Positions 1-8,878 are shown, counted from the stretch's first letter. The stretch is DNA of 64,000 nt from Selenomonadales bacterium (GCA_029976065.1 JARKNV010000062.1:1-64000), one strand, 5' to 3'. Notes: a model not told the origin generated them from the sequence alone. A program made the numbers and translations.

Positions 1-23
1 TAAAGAGATGCTTACCTCAATGA

Positions 24-139
24 TTCAGTGGCGATAGCTGGGGGGATCCACCCGTTCCCATACCGAACACGGCAGTTAAGCCCCTATACGCCGAAAGTAC
101 TTGGCTGGTAACGGCCCGGGAGGATAGGTAGCCGCTGAT
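24..139 (+). rRNA. rrf: 5S ribosomal RNA
   Basis: The sequence carries the conserved 5S core (CCGTTCCCATACCGAACACG) and the AAGT.CTTGG region. Its ends pair as TCAGTGGC with GCCGCTGA (about 25-32 with 131-138), the expected helix I. It is probably the last gene of an rRNA operon whose 16S and 23S genes lie to the left of the window. Ends are estimated from the terminal helix, so they may be off by one or two bases. Confidence 0.95.
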
Positions 140-140
140 T

Positions 141-181
141 AACGCAAAACCCGCTCGCAGACGCGAGCGGGTTTTTGCGTT
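141..181 (+). terminator. Intrinsic terminator of the rRNA operon
   Basis: A long GC-rich hairpin (ACCCGCTCGC / GCGAGCGGGT), extended by AACGCAAA / TTTGCGTT pairing and with a T run on the 3' side, follows the 5S gene directly. Confidence 0.9.
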
Positions 182-275
182 GCTGACGATAAAGCTTGTA
201 CCTACAGTAATGAATTTGTCAGAAAAATAATAGAACAATATTGCGATGGGCGCAAGATAATGGTAAAATTTAATT

Positions 276-297
276 AATACCATACCGGTACGGTATT
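276..297. promoter_or_regulatory. Palindromic operator upstream of the Rrf2 gene
   Basis: A 22-bp dyad AATACC.TACCGGTA.GGTATT, symmetric except at one position pair, ends 17 bp before the start codon of the Rrf2-family regulator. Rrf2 regulators commonly bind dyads of this size and often regulate themselves, so this is the probable operator for the regulator and perhaps for read-through into cydABDC. Binding is inferred. Confidence 0.6.
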
Positions 298-314
298 GAT
301 TAGGAGGTGATGCC

Positions 315-746
315 TTGCAGTTGAATCAGGCGACGGATTATGCCTTCAGGACGATGCTTCATCTGGCAGGATTGGCACCCGGCACGGTTGTGAACACCCA
401 GGAGGTGGCCGAACAACAGAGTATTCCGCCCCGGTTCCTGTTGAAAGTCATGCGTTTGCTCCGTCACGCCGGTCTTATTCGCTCATACCGCGGTGTCGAA
501 GGAGGATACGCTTTGACGCGGCCGGCCAGGGAAATAAGCCTGCTGGATATCGTCGAGGCCATGGAGGGACCGGTGGCTATTCATCGCTGTTTGAGCGAAA
601 GGGAGGCCTGCAACAAGCACTGTACGGCGGAGTGCCCGGTTCATGCGGCCTTGGGCAGGCTGCAAGCCCAATTTATCGAGGGATTGCGGCAGAATACGCT
701 CGCTTCGCTGTTGGCAGAAAACGGCGTATCACGGAGGCCTCAATAA
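315..746 (+). CDS. Rrf2 family transcriptional regulator
   Basis: The 143-residue product starts MQLNQATDYAFRTMLHLA, the typical Rrf2 opening, followed by a winged helix-turn-helix and a glycine-rich wing (about residues 56-64). A cysteine cluster at about residues 95-110 (C-x6-C-x3-C-x3-C) matches the iron-sulfur or redox-sensing region of IscR/NsrR/RsrR-type members. The TTG start is chosen because AGGAGGTGA lies at ideal spacing. It sits 37 bp upstream of cydA on the same strand, so it probably controls cytochrome bd synthesis in response to oxygen, nitric oxide or redox state. The exact signal cannot be read from the sequence. Confidence 0.85.
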   Translation: MQLNQATDYAFRTMLHLAGLAPGTVVNTQEVAEQQSIPPRFLLKVMRLLRHAGLIRSYRGVEGGYALTRPAREISLLDIVEAMEGPVAIHRCLSEREACNKHCTAECPVHAALGRLQAQFIEGLRQNTLASLLAENGVSRRPQ

Positions 747-783
747 TCGGTGATGTCCGGAAGATTATACTAGGAGGGATTTT

Positions 784-2169
784 ATGGATGAGCTGATGTT
801 GGCCCGCTGGCAGTTCGGCATTACTTCGACATATCATTTTCTGTTCGTGCCGTTGACCTTGGGGCTGTCCATCCTGGTTGCCGTGATGGAAACAGTATAC
901 GTGCGGACAGGTAACGAGTTGTACAAAAAAATGGCCCAGTTTTGGGGTAAGCTGTTTTTGATCAACTTTGCCCTTGGCGTGGTGACCGGTCTTGTGCAGG
1001 AGTTCGAGTTCGGCATGAATTGGTCGGAGTACTCACGCTTTATGGGCGATATTTTTGGGGCGCCGCTGGCGCTTGAGGCTCTGACCGCTTTTTATCTTGA
1101 ATCTACTTTCATCGGCCTGTGGATTTTCGGTTGGCAGCGACTGTCAAAGGGGTTGCACTCCGCTGCCATCTGGATCGTCGCCCTGGCGAGCAATCTTTCG
1201 GCGTTCTGGATTCTTGTCGCCAACTCTTTCATGCAGTCGCCGGTGGGGTACGTTGTGCGCAACGGCCGGGCGGAAATGAATGACTTCACCGCCTTGCTCA
1301 CCAATCCATATGTGCTCATGCAGTTTCCTCACACCATTCTGGCCGGCCTAGTGACTGCCGGGGTGTTTGTGATGGCAATAAGCGCCTACCATCTGCTGCG
1401 CCGCAGTCAGCGCGAGTTTTTCCGGCCGTCCTTCAAGATCGGCCTCATCTGCGCCCTGACCGCCAGTTTGCTGGTGGCGGGCACCGGCCACCGCCAGGCC
1501 CAGTTCCTCGCCGAGGCCCAGCCGATGAAGCTGGCGGCCATCGAGGCGCTGTGGGAGACGGCCGATCCGGCGCCGTTCACGCTCTTCGCGGCGGTTGACG
1601 CCACGAAGCAGGAAAACCGCGGCGAGGTCAGCGTCCCGGGCGGACTGTCGCTGCTTGTATATAACTCGCCGAATGGCGAGGTGAAGGGCATCAAGGATCT
1701 TCAGCAGGAAGGCGAAAAACGCTTCGGGTCCGGTTCATACGTGCCGGATGTGCCGACAGTGTTCTGGAGTTTCCGGGTCATGGTGGCGGCTGGCCTGTGG
1801 TTGCTGGCGATAACCGCCCTGTGTGCTTATTACTGGCGGCGCGGTACGCTGGAAGATAAACCGTTGGTGCTGAAAGCGGCGGTGGCTACTTTGGCCGTGC
1901 CGTATATAGCGAATTCCACCGGCTGGTACGTAGCCGAGGCTGGACGGCAGCCGTGGATCGTCTTTGGCCTGCAGCGGGTAGAGCAGGCGGTGTCGCCGAC
2001 TGTTTCGGCCGCCAGCATTTGGATCACGCTGGTCGGTTTCACGCTGGTGTATGGGGTGTTGGCCGTGATCGGCGTATATCTGCTGGGCAAGTTCGCCAAG
2101 CAGGGACCGGTGGAGCCGATTGAGGCGACTGCGTCGACCGTGGGCAAGGGGGTGGCGTTGTGGAATTGA
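784..2169 (+). CDS. cydA: Cytochrome bd ubiquinol oxidase subunit I
   Basis: CydA carries the quinol-oxidising site and haems b558, b595 and d of the bd-type terminal oxidase in the cytoplasmic membrane. The 461-residue protein shows His18 (haem b595 ligand position) in STYHFL, a second ligand-type His near residue 183 (FPHTILAGL), conserved acidic residues around 98-106, and the GRQPW signature late in the protein. The loop before GRQPW is short, so this is the short Q-loop class common in Firmicutes. AGGAGGGATTTT precedes ATG. The gene overlaps cydB by 10 bp. In an anaerobe its likely role is oxygen scavenging. Confidence 0.96.
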   Translation: MDELMLARWQFGITSTYHFLFVPLTLGLSILVAVMETVYVRTGNELYKKMAQFWGKLFLINFALGVVTGLVQEFEFGMNWSEYSRFMGDIFGAPLALEALTAFYLESTFIGLWIFGWQRLSKGLHSAAIWIVALASNLSAFWILVANSFMQSPVGYVVRNGRAEMNDFTALLTNPYVLMQFPHTILAGLVTAGVFVMAISAYHLLRRSQREFFRPSFKIGLICALTASLLVAGTGHRQAQFLAEAQPMKLAAIEALWETADPAPFTLFAAVDATKQENRGEVSVPGGLSLLVYNSPNGEVKGIKDLQQEGEKRFGSGSYVPDVPTVFWSFRVMVAAGLWLLAITALCAYYWRRGTLEDKPLVLKAAVATLAVPYIANSTGWYVAEAGRQPWIVFGLQRVEQAVSPTVSAASIWITLVGFTLVYGVLAVIGVYLLGKFAKQGPVEPIEATASTVGKGVALWN

Positions 2170-3164
2170 GCATTGTCTGGTTTATCCTGATTGCTGTATT
2201 GTTTACCGGCTTCTTTTTCCTGGAGGGGTTCGACTATGGCGTGGGCGTTTTGCTGCCCTTCCTGGGACGGAGCGACAGCGAGCGCCGGCTCATTATCGCC
2301 TCCATCGGCCCGGTGTGGGACGGCAACGAGGTATGGATGATAACGGCCGGGGGAGCGCTGTTTGCCGCCTTTCCCCACGCGTATGCCACGCTGTTCAGCG
2401 GTTTTTACCTGGCGCTCTTCCTGATGCTCGTAGCTCTCATCGTGCGGGGCGTGGGCTTTGAGTTTCGCAGCAAGCGCCCCGGGCCCACTTGGCGTAGCAC
2501 CTGGGACTGGCTGATTTTTGTCGGCAGCCTGGTGCCTGCCCTTTTATGGGGTGTGGCGGTTGCCAATCTTATAAAAGGGGTGCCCATCAACGCCCAAATG
2601 CACTACGTCGGCACCTTTTTCGACCTGCTGAGCCCGTATACGCTGGCGGGCGGCATCGCGTTCCTGCTGGTGTTCGTCTATCACGGGGCGGCCTATCTTA
2701 CCCTCAAACTAGAGGCTTCCCTGGCCGAGCGGGCCCGCCGGGCGGCTCTCGGGGTTGGTCTCTTTACCGCAGTCGCTTGCCTGGCGCTGGTGGGCCTGAC
2801 CTATGTATATACCGACCTCTTTGCCAGCAACGGCGCCGGCCTAAGCCTGTGGTCGGCCGTAGGCGCCTTCGTTCTTAGCTACCTTGCCTTGTGGGCCGGC
2901 CGTTCCGGCTGGGCGTTCATCGGCAGCGGCCTAGCCATTGTGCTGACAACGGCGGCGTTCTTCTGGGGCCTCTTTCCCCGCCTGATGGTCTCCAGCCTCA
3001 ATCCAGCCTGGAGCCTGACGGTGGCCAACGCGTCCTCCAGTCCGCACACGTTGAAGCTGATGACCATCGCCGCCGGCCTGTTGGTGCCGGTCGTGCTGGC
3101 CTATCAAGCCTGGGCCTACTGGATTTTTCGAAAAAGGGTAACGTTGCGCGATCTCGAATACTAA
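2160..3164 (+). CDS. cydB: Cytochrome bd ubiquinol oxidase subunit II
   Basis: CydB is the second membrane subunit of bd oxidase and stabilises the haem-bearing subunit I. The 334-residue sequence has many hydrophobic helices and the family N-terminal pattern FFFLEGFDYGVGVLLPFLG followed by GPVWDGNEVW. It starts at a GTG inside the 3' end of cydA, giving translational coupling. It is followed by a hairpin and then cydD, the usual cydABDC order in one transcription unit. Confidence 0.96.
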   Translation: MELSIVWFILIAVLFTGFFFLEGFDYGVGVLLPFLGRSDSERRLIIASIGPVWDGNEVWMITAGGALFAAFPHAYATLFSGFYLALFLMLVALIVRGVGFEFRSKRPGPTWRSTWDWLIFVGSLVPALLWGVAVANLIKGVPINAQMHYVGTFFDLLSPYTLAGGIAFLLVFVYHGAAYLTLKLEASLAERARRAALGVGLFTAVACLALVGLTYVYTDLFASNGAGLSLWSAVGAFVLSYLALWAGRSGWAFIGSGLAIVLTTAAFFWGLFPRLMVSSLNPAWSLTVANASSSPHTLKLMTIAAGLLVPVVLAYQAWAYWIFRKRVTLRDLEY

Positions 3165-3172
3165 CCTAAGGC

Positions 3173-3208
3173 GACCGTGACCATCCTAAAGGCAGGTCAC
3201 GGTCTTTC
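3173..3208 (+). terminator. Intercistronic hairpin between cydB and cydD
   Basis: A perfect 10-bp stem, GACCGTGACC (3173-3182) with GGTCACGGTC (3195-3204), followed by a short T-rich stretch. It may be a partial terminator or an RNA-stability hairpin separating oxidase-subunit expression from the assembly transporter. The track start of cydD at GTG 3177 falls inside this stem, which argues for the downstream ATG. Confidence 0.55.
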
Positions 3209-3224
3209 CGTCTGGAGGGCGGCG

Positions 3225-4949
3225 ATGTTTCACCGCGATTTGTGGCAAGAAGGGAAAAAACAGAGCCGGCTGTTGACTTTGTTGACAGGCGCGGGTGTAG
3301 CCGCGGGCGGTTTGGCGGTGGCCCAGGCCTATGCTTTCGCTTACCTTGTGGACGGCGTGTTCCTGCAAGGTGGAGGCATCAGCGAACTGGCGCCCTGGAT
3401 CTACGGCCTGGCGGCGTTAATGGTGGCGCGGGCGGCCGTCGTTTGCCTGCTTGAGGCGGCCGGCAGCCGTTTGGCATTAGCGGTGAAAATCGGCCTCAGG
3501 CGGCGCCTGCTGGCCCATCTGGCTGCCCTGGGGCCGGTGCACGGCGGGGCGGAGAGGACGGGGGAACTGGCCAATCTGCTCAGCGAGGGCCTGGAAAGTC
3601 TTGACGCCTTTTTCGCCCGTTACCTGCCGCAACTGGTGGTGGCCGTGGCCGTACCGCTGCTCGTGCTGGCGGTCGTGGCGCCCATTGACGGCACGGCCGC
3701 CCTCATAATGTTGGTAACGGCGCCGCTCATCCCGGTGATGATGGTGCTGATCGGCCGCTGGGCGGGCGAACTGCACAAAAACCGCTGGCGAGTGCTCAGC
3801 CGGCTGAGCACTCATTTTCTCGATGTGCTGAAAGGGCTTGCGACTTTGAAGCTGTTCGGCCGCAGCCGCGAGCAGACGGAAATCATCTTTACCTACAGCG
3901 AAGAATTTCGCCGCACTACGATGGGGGTGCTGCGGGTCGCGTTTCTGTCGGCCCTTACCCTTGAACTCTTGTCGACCATCAGCGTCGCCCTGGTGGCGGT
4001 GACCGTCGGCCTAAAGCTTCTTTATGCCGGTATCGGCTTTGCGGAAGCCTTTTTCATTTTGCTGCTGGCGCCGGAGTTTTATCTGCCTTTCCGTCTGCTG
4101 GGCAGCCATTTCCACGCCGGGGCGGCGGCCATCGCCGCTGCCGAGCGCATTTTCGCCTTGCTGGCGCAGCCGCTGCCGGCGAGTGCTTTTGGCACGCTTC
4201 CCTTGGCGGCCGGCGAAGAAGTGACGGTGGAGTTGGCCGGCGTTGCTTTCAGCTACCCTGGACGCAGTCAGCCGGCCTTGCGCGACGTTTCCTTCACCAT
4301 TCCGGCGGGCAAGCGGGTGGCGCTGGTAGGGCCGAGCGGCGCCGGCAAAACCACGGTGGTAAACCTGCTGCTGGGGTTTGCCGCGCCTTCGCGGGGCATG
4401 ATCCGCGTGAACGGGCAGGAGCTCGGGCGCATCCGTCGGGAAGACTGGCTGCGTCGGGTCGCATATATTCCCCAGTTTCCCCATCTTTTCGCCGGGACGG
4501 TGGCCGACAATATCCGCCAGGGCGGCGAGGGCACGCTGGCGGAGATGGCGACGGCGGCTGTGGCGGCCGAGGCCCATGCTTTTATCAGTCGCCTGCCGCA
4601 GGGTTATGATACGCCTATCGGCGAGGGCGGCCTGGCCTTAAGCGGCGGCGAGGCGCAACGGATCGCCATCGCCCGTGCCTTTTTCCGGCAGGCGCCGCTG
4701 GTTGTCCTCGACGAGGCGACGAGCGGGCTCGATCCCCGGACGGAGAAAACGGTGCAGGCGGGGCTGGATAGGCTGCTGGCCGGACGTACGGCGCTCGTGG
4801 TCGCTCACCGCCTGACAACCGTATACCAGGCCGACCTGATTATCGTACTGGACGAGGGCAGGGTTGTCGAGCAAGGCCGCCATGACGACCTCATGGCCAG
4901 GCAGGGGGTGTATTCCCGGTTGGTGGGCGCCTACCGGGGAACGGCATGA
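3225..4949 (+). CDS. cydD: Thiol reductant ABC exporter subunit CydD
   Basis: CydDC is a heterodimeric ABC transporter that exports cysteine/glutathione and is needed to assemble cytochrome bd. The product has an N-terminal six-helix membrane domain (about residues 1-310) and an ATPase domain with Walker A GPSGAGKTT, the signature LSGGEAQR, and Walker B VVLDEAT. I start at ATG 3225, preceded by TGGAGGGCGGCG, giving 574 residues. The ORF-track start at GTG 3177 lies within a hairpin and has a weaker ribosome site. The stop overlaps the cydC start (ATGA). Confidence 0.92.
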   Translation: MFHRDLWQEGKKQSRLLTLLTGAGVAAGGLAVAQAYAFAYLVDGVFLQGGGISELAPWIYGLAALMVARAAVVCLLEAAGSRLALAVKIGLRRRLLAHLAALGPVHGGAERTGELANLLSEGLESLDAFFARYLPQLVVAVAVPLLVLAVVAPIDGTAALIMLVTAPLIPVMMVLIGRWAGELHKNRWRVLSRLSTHFLDVLKGLATLKLFGRSREQTEIIFTYSEEFRRTTMGVLRVAFLSALTLELLSTISVALVAVTVGLKLLYAGIGFAEAFFILLLAPEFYLPFRLLGSHFHAGAAAIAAAERIFALLAQPLPASAFGTLPLAAGEEVTVELAGVAFSYPGRSQPALRDVSFTIPAGKRVALVGPSGAGKTTVVNLLLGFAAPSRGMIRVNGQELGRIRREDWLRRVAYIPQFPHLFAGTVADNIRQGGEGTLAEMATAAVAAEAHAFISRLPQGYDTPIGEGGLALSGGEAQRIAIARAFFRQAPLVVLDEATSGLDPRTEKTVQAGLDRLLAGRTALVVAHRLTTVYQADLIIVLDEGRVVEQGRHDDLMARQGVYSRLVGAYRGTA

Positions 4950-6673
4950 GGTGCTTCCGGCGTCTCCTGGGGCTGGCCGGTCCGGCATGGCGGCTGCTGG
5001 CGGCTGCGGCGATGGTTGGCTTCCTGGCGGTGGCGGCCGGGGCGGGGATGCTGGCAATTGCCGCCTATCTCATCGCTACGGCCGCTTTGTCGCCGCCGCT
5101 TTCCGCCCTGTCGGTGCCGATTGCCGGCGTTCGCCTGTTTACGTTGCTGCGGGCCGGGGCCCGTTACCTCGAACGCTATCTGGCGCATGATGCCACTTTG
5201 CGGCTTTTGAGCGGCCTGCGGGTGCGGCTGTACGCCTCCCTCGAGCAAATGCCGTCCGTCCGTTTCGCGGCGATCGGCGATGCCGACTTGTTTACACGGA
5301 TTGTTGCCGATGTGGACCGGCTTCAGTATTTTTACCTGCGGGTGGTATTGCCGCCGCTTATCGCCATTTTGGCGGCAACCGGCCTGACGGTTTTTCTCGG
5401 GCTGTACGCCGGGCGGCTGGTTTTTCCGGTAGTCATCGGTTTTCTGTTGGCCGGGGTGGCGCTGCCGCTGACATTTAACCGCCGGCAAGCCGGAATGGGC
5501 AGGAAAATGGCAGCCGCCGGGGCCGAGTTCAACACGGCGATTATCGACAGCCTGAGCGGCTGGCGGGAACTGGCGGCCGCCGGCAATACCGCCCGCCAGA
5601 TAGAGCGGGCGATACAAGCCGGCGACAACCTTGCGCAGGCCCAGAGACGGACGGCCGACCTCACGGGCCTGGCCGACGCTGCCAGCGGCCTGGTGATGAA
5701 TATTACGACGCTGACCGTCTTTTTGGCTGCTGCCGAAATGGTAAGGGGCGGACAACTCGCCGGCGTATATCTGGGGGCGCTCACCCTGGCCGTCCAGGGC
5801 GCGACTGAGGCGGTCCAGCCACTGACAGCAGCCTTTCGCTACTGGGGCGAAAGCCTGGCGGCGGCCGAGCGCGTCCTCTCCCTCCTTACGTCCACTCCGG
5901 CTGTCGCGAAGGCTAATGGTGAGACGCCGGCGGCGTACGATCTGGAGCTGCGCGATGTTCGTTTCCGCTACCGACCGGATGGACCGTGGGTACTGGACGG
6001 GGTTTCCCTTTCGCTGCCGGCGGGCAGCCGGGTGGCGGTGGTAGGCGCCAGCGGAGCAGGCAAAAGCACGCTGGCCGGGCTGCTGCTCAGGTTTTACGAC
6101 CAGGAGGAGGGCAGTATTTTCTTAGGAGGGCGGAAGATAGGCGCATATACGGCCGAAACGGTGCGGGCGGCAATCGGATTGATCGAGCAGCATAATCATC
6201 TTTTCAACGCCAGCATCGCCGACAATATCCGTCTGGCCAAGCCGTCGGCCGCCGAGGACGAGGTTGCCGCCGCCGTCAGGGATGCCGGACTGGAAGAGAT
6301 AATCGGCAAGTGGCCGCAGGGGCTGTCGACATTTGTGGGGGAGAACGGACATTGCCTGTCGGGGGGTGAGCGTCAACGGGTGGCGATTGCCCGCGTATTG
6401 CTGAAGCAGCCGGCGATCGTCGTCCTTGACGAACCGACCGAGGGCCTTGACCCGGAAAGCGAGCAAGCGGTGATGGCAACTCTGCTTACCAACATGGCCG
6501 GCCGCACGACTATCCTGATAACCCACCGGATGGCAGGACTGGCGGCCATGGACGATATCGTCGTTCTCGACCAAGGCCGGGTGGCCGAGCGGGGCAAGTT
6601 CAACGAACTGCTGGCGCGGCGGGGGTTGTTTTTTGAAATGTGGCGGCTGGAGCAGGATGTATTCAGGTCATAA
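4946..6673 (+). CDS. cydC: Thiol reductant ABC exporter subunit CydC
   Basis: This is the second half of the CydDC exporter. The 575-residue protein has an N-terminal transmembrane domain followed by an ATPase domain with Walker A GASGAGKST, the signature LSGGERQR and Walker B VVLDEPTEGLDPE. Its start overlaps the cydD stop as ATGA, so the two are translationally coupled. It ends the cyd operon and is followed by an intrinsic terminator. Confidence 0.94.
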   Translation: MRCFRRLLGLAGPAWRLLAAAAMVGFLAVAAGAGMLAIAAYLIATAALSPPLSALSVPIAGVRLFTLLRAGARYLERYLAHDATLRLLSGLRVRLYASLEQMPSVRFAAIGDADLFTRIVADVDRLQYFYLRVVLPPLIAILAATGLTVFLGLYAGRLVFPVVIGFLLAGVALPLTFNRRQAGMGRKMAAAGAEFNTAIIDSLSGWRELAAAGNTARQIERAIQAGDNLAQAQRRTADLTGLADAASGLVMNITTLTVFLAAAEMVRGGQLAGVYLGALTLAVQGATEAVQPLTAAFRYWGESLAAAERVLSLLTSTPAVAKANGETPAAYDLELRDVRFRYRPDGPWVLDGVSLSLPAGSRVAVVGASGAGKSTLAGLLLRFYDQEEGSIFLGGRKIGAYTAETVRAAIGLIEQHNHLFNASIADNIRLAKPSAAEDEVAAAVRDAGLEEIIGKWPQGLSTFVGENGHCLSGGERQRVAIARVLLKQPAIVVLDEPTEGLDPESEQAVMATLLTNMAGRTTILITHRMAGLAAMDDIVVLDQGRVAERGKFNELLARRGLFFEMWRLEQDVFRS

Positions 6674-6674
6674 A

Positions 6675-6708
6675 ATAAGGGCGAAGACCTGGAGGTCTCG
6701 CCCTTATT
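6675..6708. terminator. Bidirectional intrinsic terminator after cydC
   Basis: The arms AAGGGCGAAGACC and GGTCTCGCCCTT pair with one bulged A, flanked by A-rich and T-rich ends. It can serve cydC from the left and the small convergent gene at 6713-6835 from the right. Confidence 0.8.
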
Positions 6709-6712
6709 CGCC

Positions 6713-6835
6713 TTACTTGTCGAAGGCGAGCAAGATAACCGGAGAGCCGTATTTTTTCGCTAATTCGCCCTCATAGTCTTTGATGGCGGTGATCTGGTCC
6801 GGCGACAGCTTGGCCAGCGGTGCTTTGAGGTCCAT
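6713..6835 (-). CDS. Small hypothetical protein, 40 residues
   Basis: This gene is too short for the ORF track. The minus strand reads ATG GAC CTC AAA through TTC GAC AAG TAA without interruption, giving a product that starts MDLKAPLAKLSPDQ and ends PVILLAFDK. GGGGGATT lies 6-7 bases before the ATG and the reading frame stops just before the cydC terminator. The composition is that of an amphipathic, soluble mini-protein with no membrane segment. I do not recognise the family. It stands alone between convergent cydC and the upstream aldolase gene. Confidence 0.5.
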   Translation of the reverse strand: MDLKAPLAKLSPDQITAIKDYEGELAKKYGSPVILLAFDK

Positions 6836-6920
6836 GCGCGCAATCCCCCTTTGCAATTTCGTTCATAACATTTCCCAACCTGGCCAGTCTATACGCGATT
6901 TTTGGGCGGCAAGTCCCGTG

Positions 6921-6951
6921 AAAAAGCCGGAACCTTGCGGTTCCGGCTTTC
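6921..6951 (-). terminator. Intrinsic terminator of fba
   Basis: On the minus strand AAGCCGGAACC / GGTTCCGGCTT forms an 11-bp stem with a GCAA loop and a following T run, immediately after the aldolase stop codon. Confidence 0.9.
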
Positions 6952-6953
6952 GC

Positions 6954-7880
6954 TTACAGTCGGTTGCTGGCGTTGAGGACGTTTTTGATTTTATGCTTGA
7001 CCATGTTTTTGATCGCTTCGCGGGCGGGCCGCAGGTAGTCGCGGGGGTCGAATTTCTCGGGGCTCTGGGCCAGGGCTTCGCGGATGCTGGCGGTCATTGC
7101 CAGGCGAAGGTCGGTGTCGATGTTGATCTTGCATACGCCCATGGTGCCCGCCTTTTTAAGCATTTCCTCCGGCACGCCTTTGGCGTCCTTGAGCTGGCCG
7201 CCGTATTCGTTGCATTTGGCGACAAACTCGGGCAGAACGGTGGAGGCGCCATGGAGAACGATGGGAAAGCCCGGGATAAGAGAAGCGATTTTGGCGAGAC
7301 GGTCGAAGTCGAGTTTGGGTTCGCCTTTGAATTTGTAGGCGCCGTGGCTTGTGCCGATGGCGATGGCCAGTGAGTCGACGCCGGTGCGGCGGACGAAATC
7401 GGCGGCCTGGTCGGGGTCGGTGTAAGTGGCGTCCTTGGCGCTGACGTTGACGGCATCCTCCACGCCGGCCAGGCGGCCCAGTTCGCCTTCGACGACGACG
7501 CCGCGGGCGTGGGAATATTCGACCACCTTTTTCGTTAGGGCGACGTTTTCTTCATAGGGGAATTTGGAGCCGTCGATCATCACGGAGGTAAAGCCGCCGT
7601 CGACACAGGCTTTGCAGATTTCGAAGTCTTCGCCGTGGTCGAGGTGGACGCAGATCGGCAGCCCGGTGTCTTCGACGGCGGCTTCGATGAGTTTCATGAG
7701 ATAAATGTGTTTGGCGTATTTACGGGCGCCGGCCGATACCTGAAGGATGAGCGGGGCCTGTTCCTCCTTGGCGGCGTCGACGATGCCCTGAATAATTTCC
7801 ATGTTATTGACGTTAAAGGCGCCGACAGCGTACTTGCCATAAGCTTTCTTGAACATTTCCGCGGATGAAACCAACGGCAT
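6954..7880 (-). CDS. fba: Class II fructose-1,6-bisphosphate aldolase
   Basis: The enzyme cleaves fructose-1,6-bisphosphate to dihydroxyacetone phosphate and glyceraldehyde-3-phosphate using a divalent metal, in glycolysis and gluconeogenesis. Visible family features are HLDHG (metal ligand and catalytic Asp), VEGELGRLAG, GTSHGAYKFKG and LVLHGAST-like phosphate-binding segments. The track ORF begins 31 codons earlier, but AGGAGGGATCT precedes ATG 7880 and the product then opens MPLVSSAEMFKKAY, the normal N-terminus (308 residues). The gene is monocistronic with its own terminator. Confidence 0.95.
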   Translation of the reverse strand: MPLVSSAEMFKKAYGKYAVGAFNVNNMEIIQGIVDAAKEEQAPLILQVSAGARKYAKHIYLMKLIEAAVEDTGLPICVHLDHGEDFEICKACVDGGFTSVMIDGSKFPYEENVALTKKVVEYSHARGVVVEGELGRLAGVEDAVNVSAKDATYTDPDQAADFVRRTGVDSLAIAIGTSHGAYKFKGEPKLDFDRLAKIASLIPGFPIVLHGASTVLPEFVAKCNEYGGQLKDAKGVPEEMLKKAGTMGVCKINIDTDLRLAMTASIREALAQSPEKFDPRDYLRPAREAIKNMVKHKIKNVLNASNRL

Positions 7881-7975
7881 AGAGATCCCTCCTAGCATAT
7901 TGTTCCCGTTAATTATATCACATTTTTGCCAAATGGGAGGAAAACGGATAACTTGTTTCCGCCCAATGAGCATAG

Positions 7976-8878
7976 CTAGTTATGGTTTTCGGACGCCGCC
8001 GCGGTTGATTGCAGGGTGGCCAGCAGGCGGGCCATATCGGCAGGCAGGGGACTGGTGACGGTTATCTGCTCGCCGCCGACGGGGTGGGGGAAGGAAAGGG
8101 CGGCGGCATGAAGCGCCGGTCTGCCGATAAGGGCGGTGGAGCCGCCGTAAAGGTCGTCCCCGAGGATAGGATGCCCGATATGGGCGAGATGAACCCTGAT
8201 CTGATGGGTGCGGCCGGACAGAAGACGAAGGCGGACGAGGCTGTGAAGACCGGCGGCGGCAATTGTCTCGTAGACGGTGAGCGCGGCTTTGCCGGAGGGG
8301 AGGACGGCGCGCTGGATTATGCTGCCGGGCAGCCGGTCGATCGGGGCGTCGATAACGGCGGCCGGCGGATGGGGGTGTCCGGCCACGAGGGCAAGATAGG
8401 ACCGCTCGACCGCTTTGCCGCCGGCGGCGAAGAGGAGGTGCTGAATGTAAGGGTTCTTGGCGATGAGGATAAGGCCGGAGGTGTTGCGGTCAAGCCGGTG
8501 CGCGGGATGAAAAGAGCCCGGCTCGCCGCGGGCCAGGAGATGATGGATCACTGCGTTCGCGAGAGTGGGCTCCGGCGGGCCGCTCGCCGGGTGGACCAGC
8601 AGGCCGGCGGGCTTGTCCGCCACCAGCAGGTGCTCGTCTTCGTAACGGATAACGAGCGGCAGGGGGAGCGGGACGATCGTGCATTCTTCCGGCCAAGCTA
8701 CGGTAAGAGTGTCCCCGGGGCACACGACCGCCTGCCAGGCTGCGGGCTGGCCGTTGATGCGGACGGCGTCCGGGGTGCGTTTGAGTTTGCGGCGGAGGGT
8801 CAGGGAGAACTTCAGCCGGCGCAGCAGGCTGAAAATGGGCACCGGCTGGTCGCCCGGCGGGAGGATGAAGGTAAACAT
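7976..8878 (-). CDS. RluA family pseudouridine synthase
   Basis: The product modifies uridines in rRNA (or tRNA) to pseudouridine. It has 300 residues: an S4-like RNA-binding region at the N-terminus (about 15-75) and the RluA/RluD catalytic domain with the HRLDRNTSG motif containing the catalytic Asp, then RLLSGRTHQIRVHLAHIGHPILGD. Which position it modifies cannot be assigned. It lies upstream of fba on the same strand, separated by about 95 bp. Confidence 0.92.
   Translation of the reverse strand: MFTFILPPGDQPVPIFSLLRRLKFSLTLRRKLKRTPDAVRINGQPAAWQAVVCPGDTLTVAWPEECTIVPLPLPLVIRYEDEHLLVADKPAGLLVHPASGPPEPTLANAVIHHLLARGEPGSFHPAHRLDRNTSGLILIAKNPYIQHLLFAAGGKAVERSYLALVAGHPHPPAAVIDAPIDRLPGSIIQRAVLPSGKAALTVYETIAAAGLHSLVRLRLLSGRTHQIRVHLAHIGHPILGDDLYGGSTALIGRPALHAAALSFPHPVGGEQITVTSPLPADMARLLATLQSTAAASENHN

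Noticed and set aside
6780-7373. 197-residue plus-strand ORF
   Set aside because: It is antisense to fba and the 40-residue gene and has no family features.
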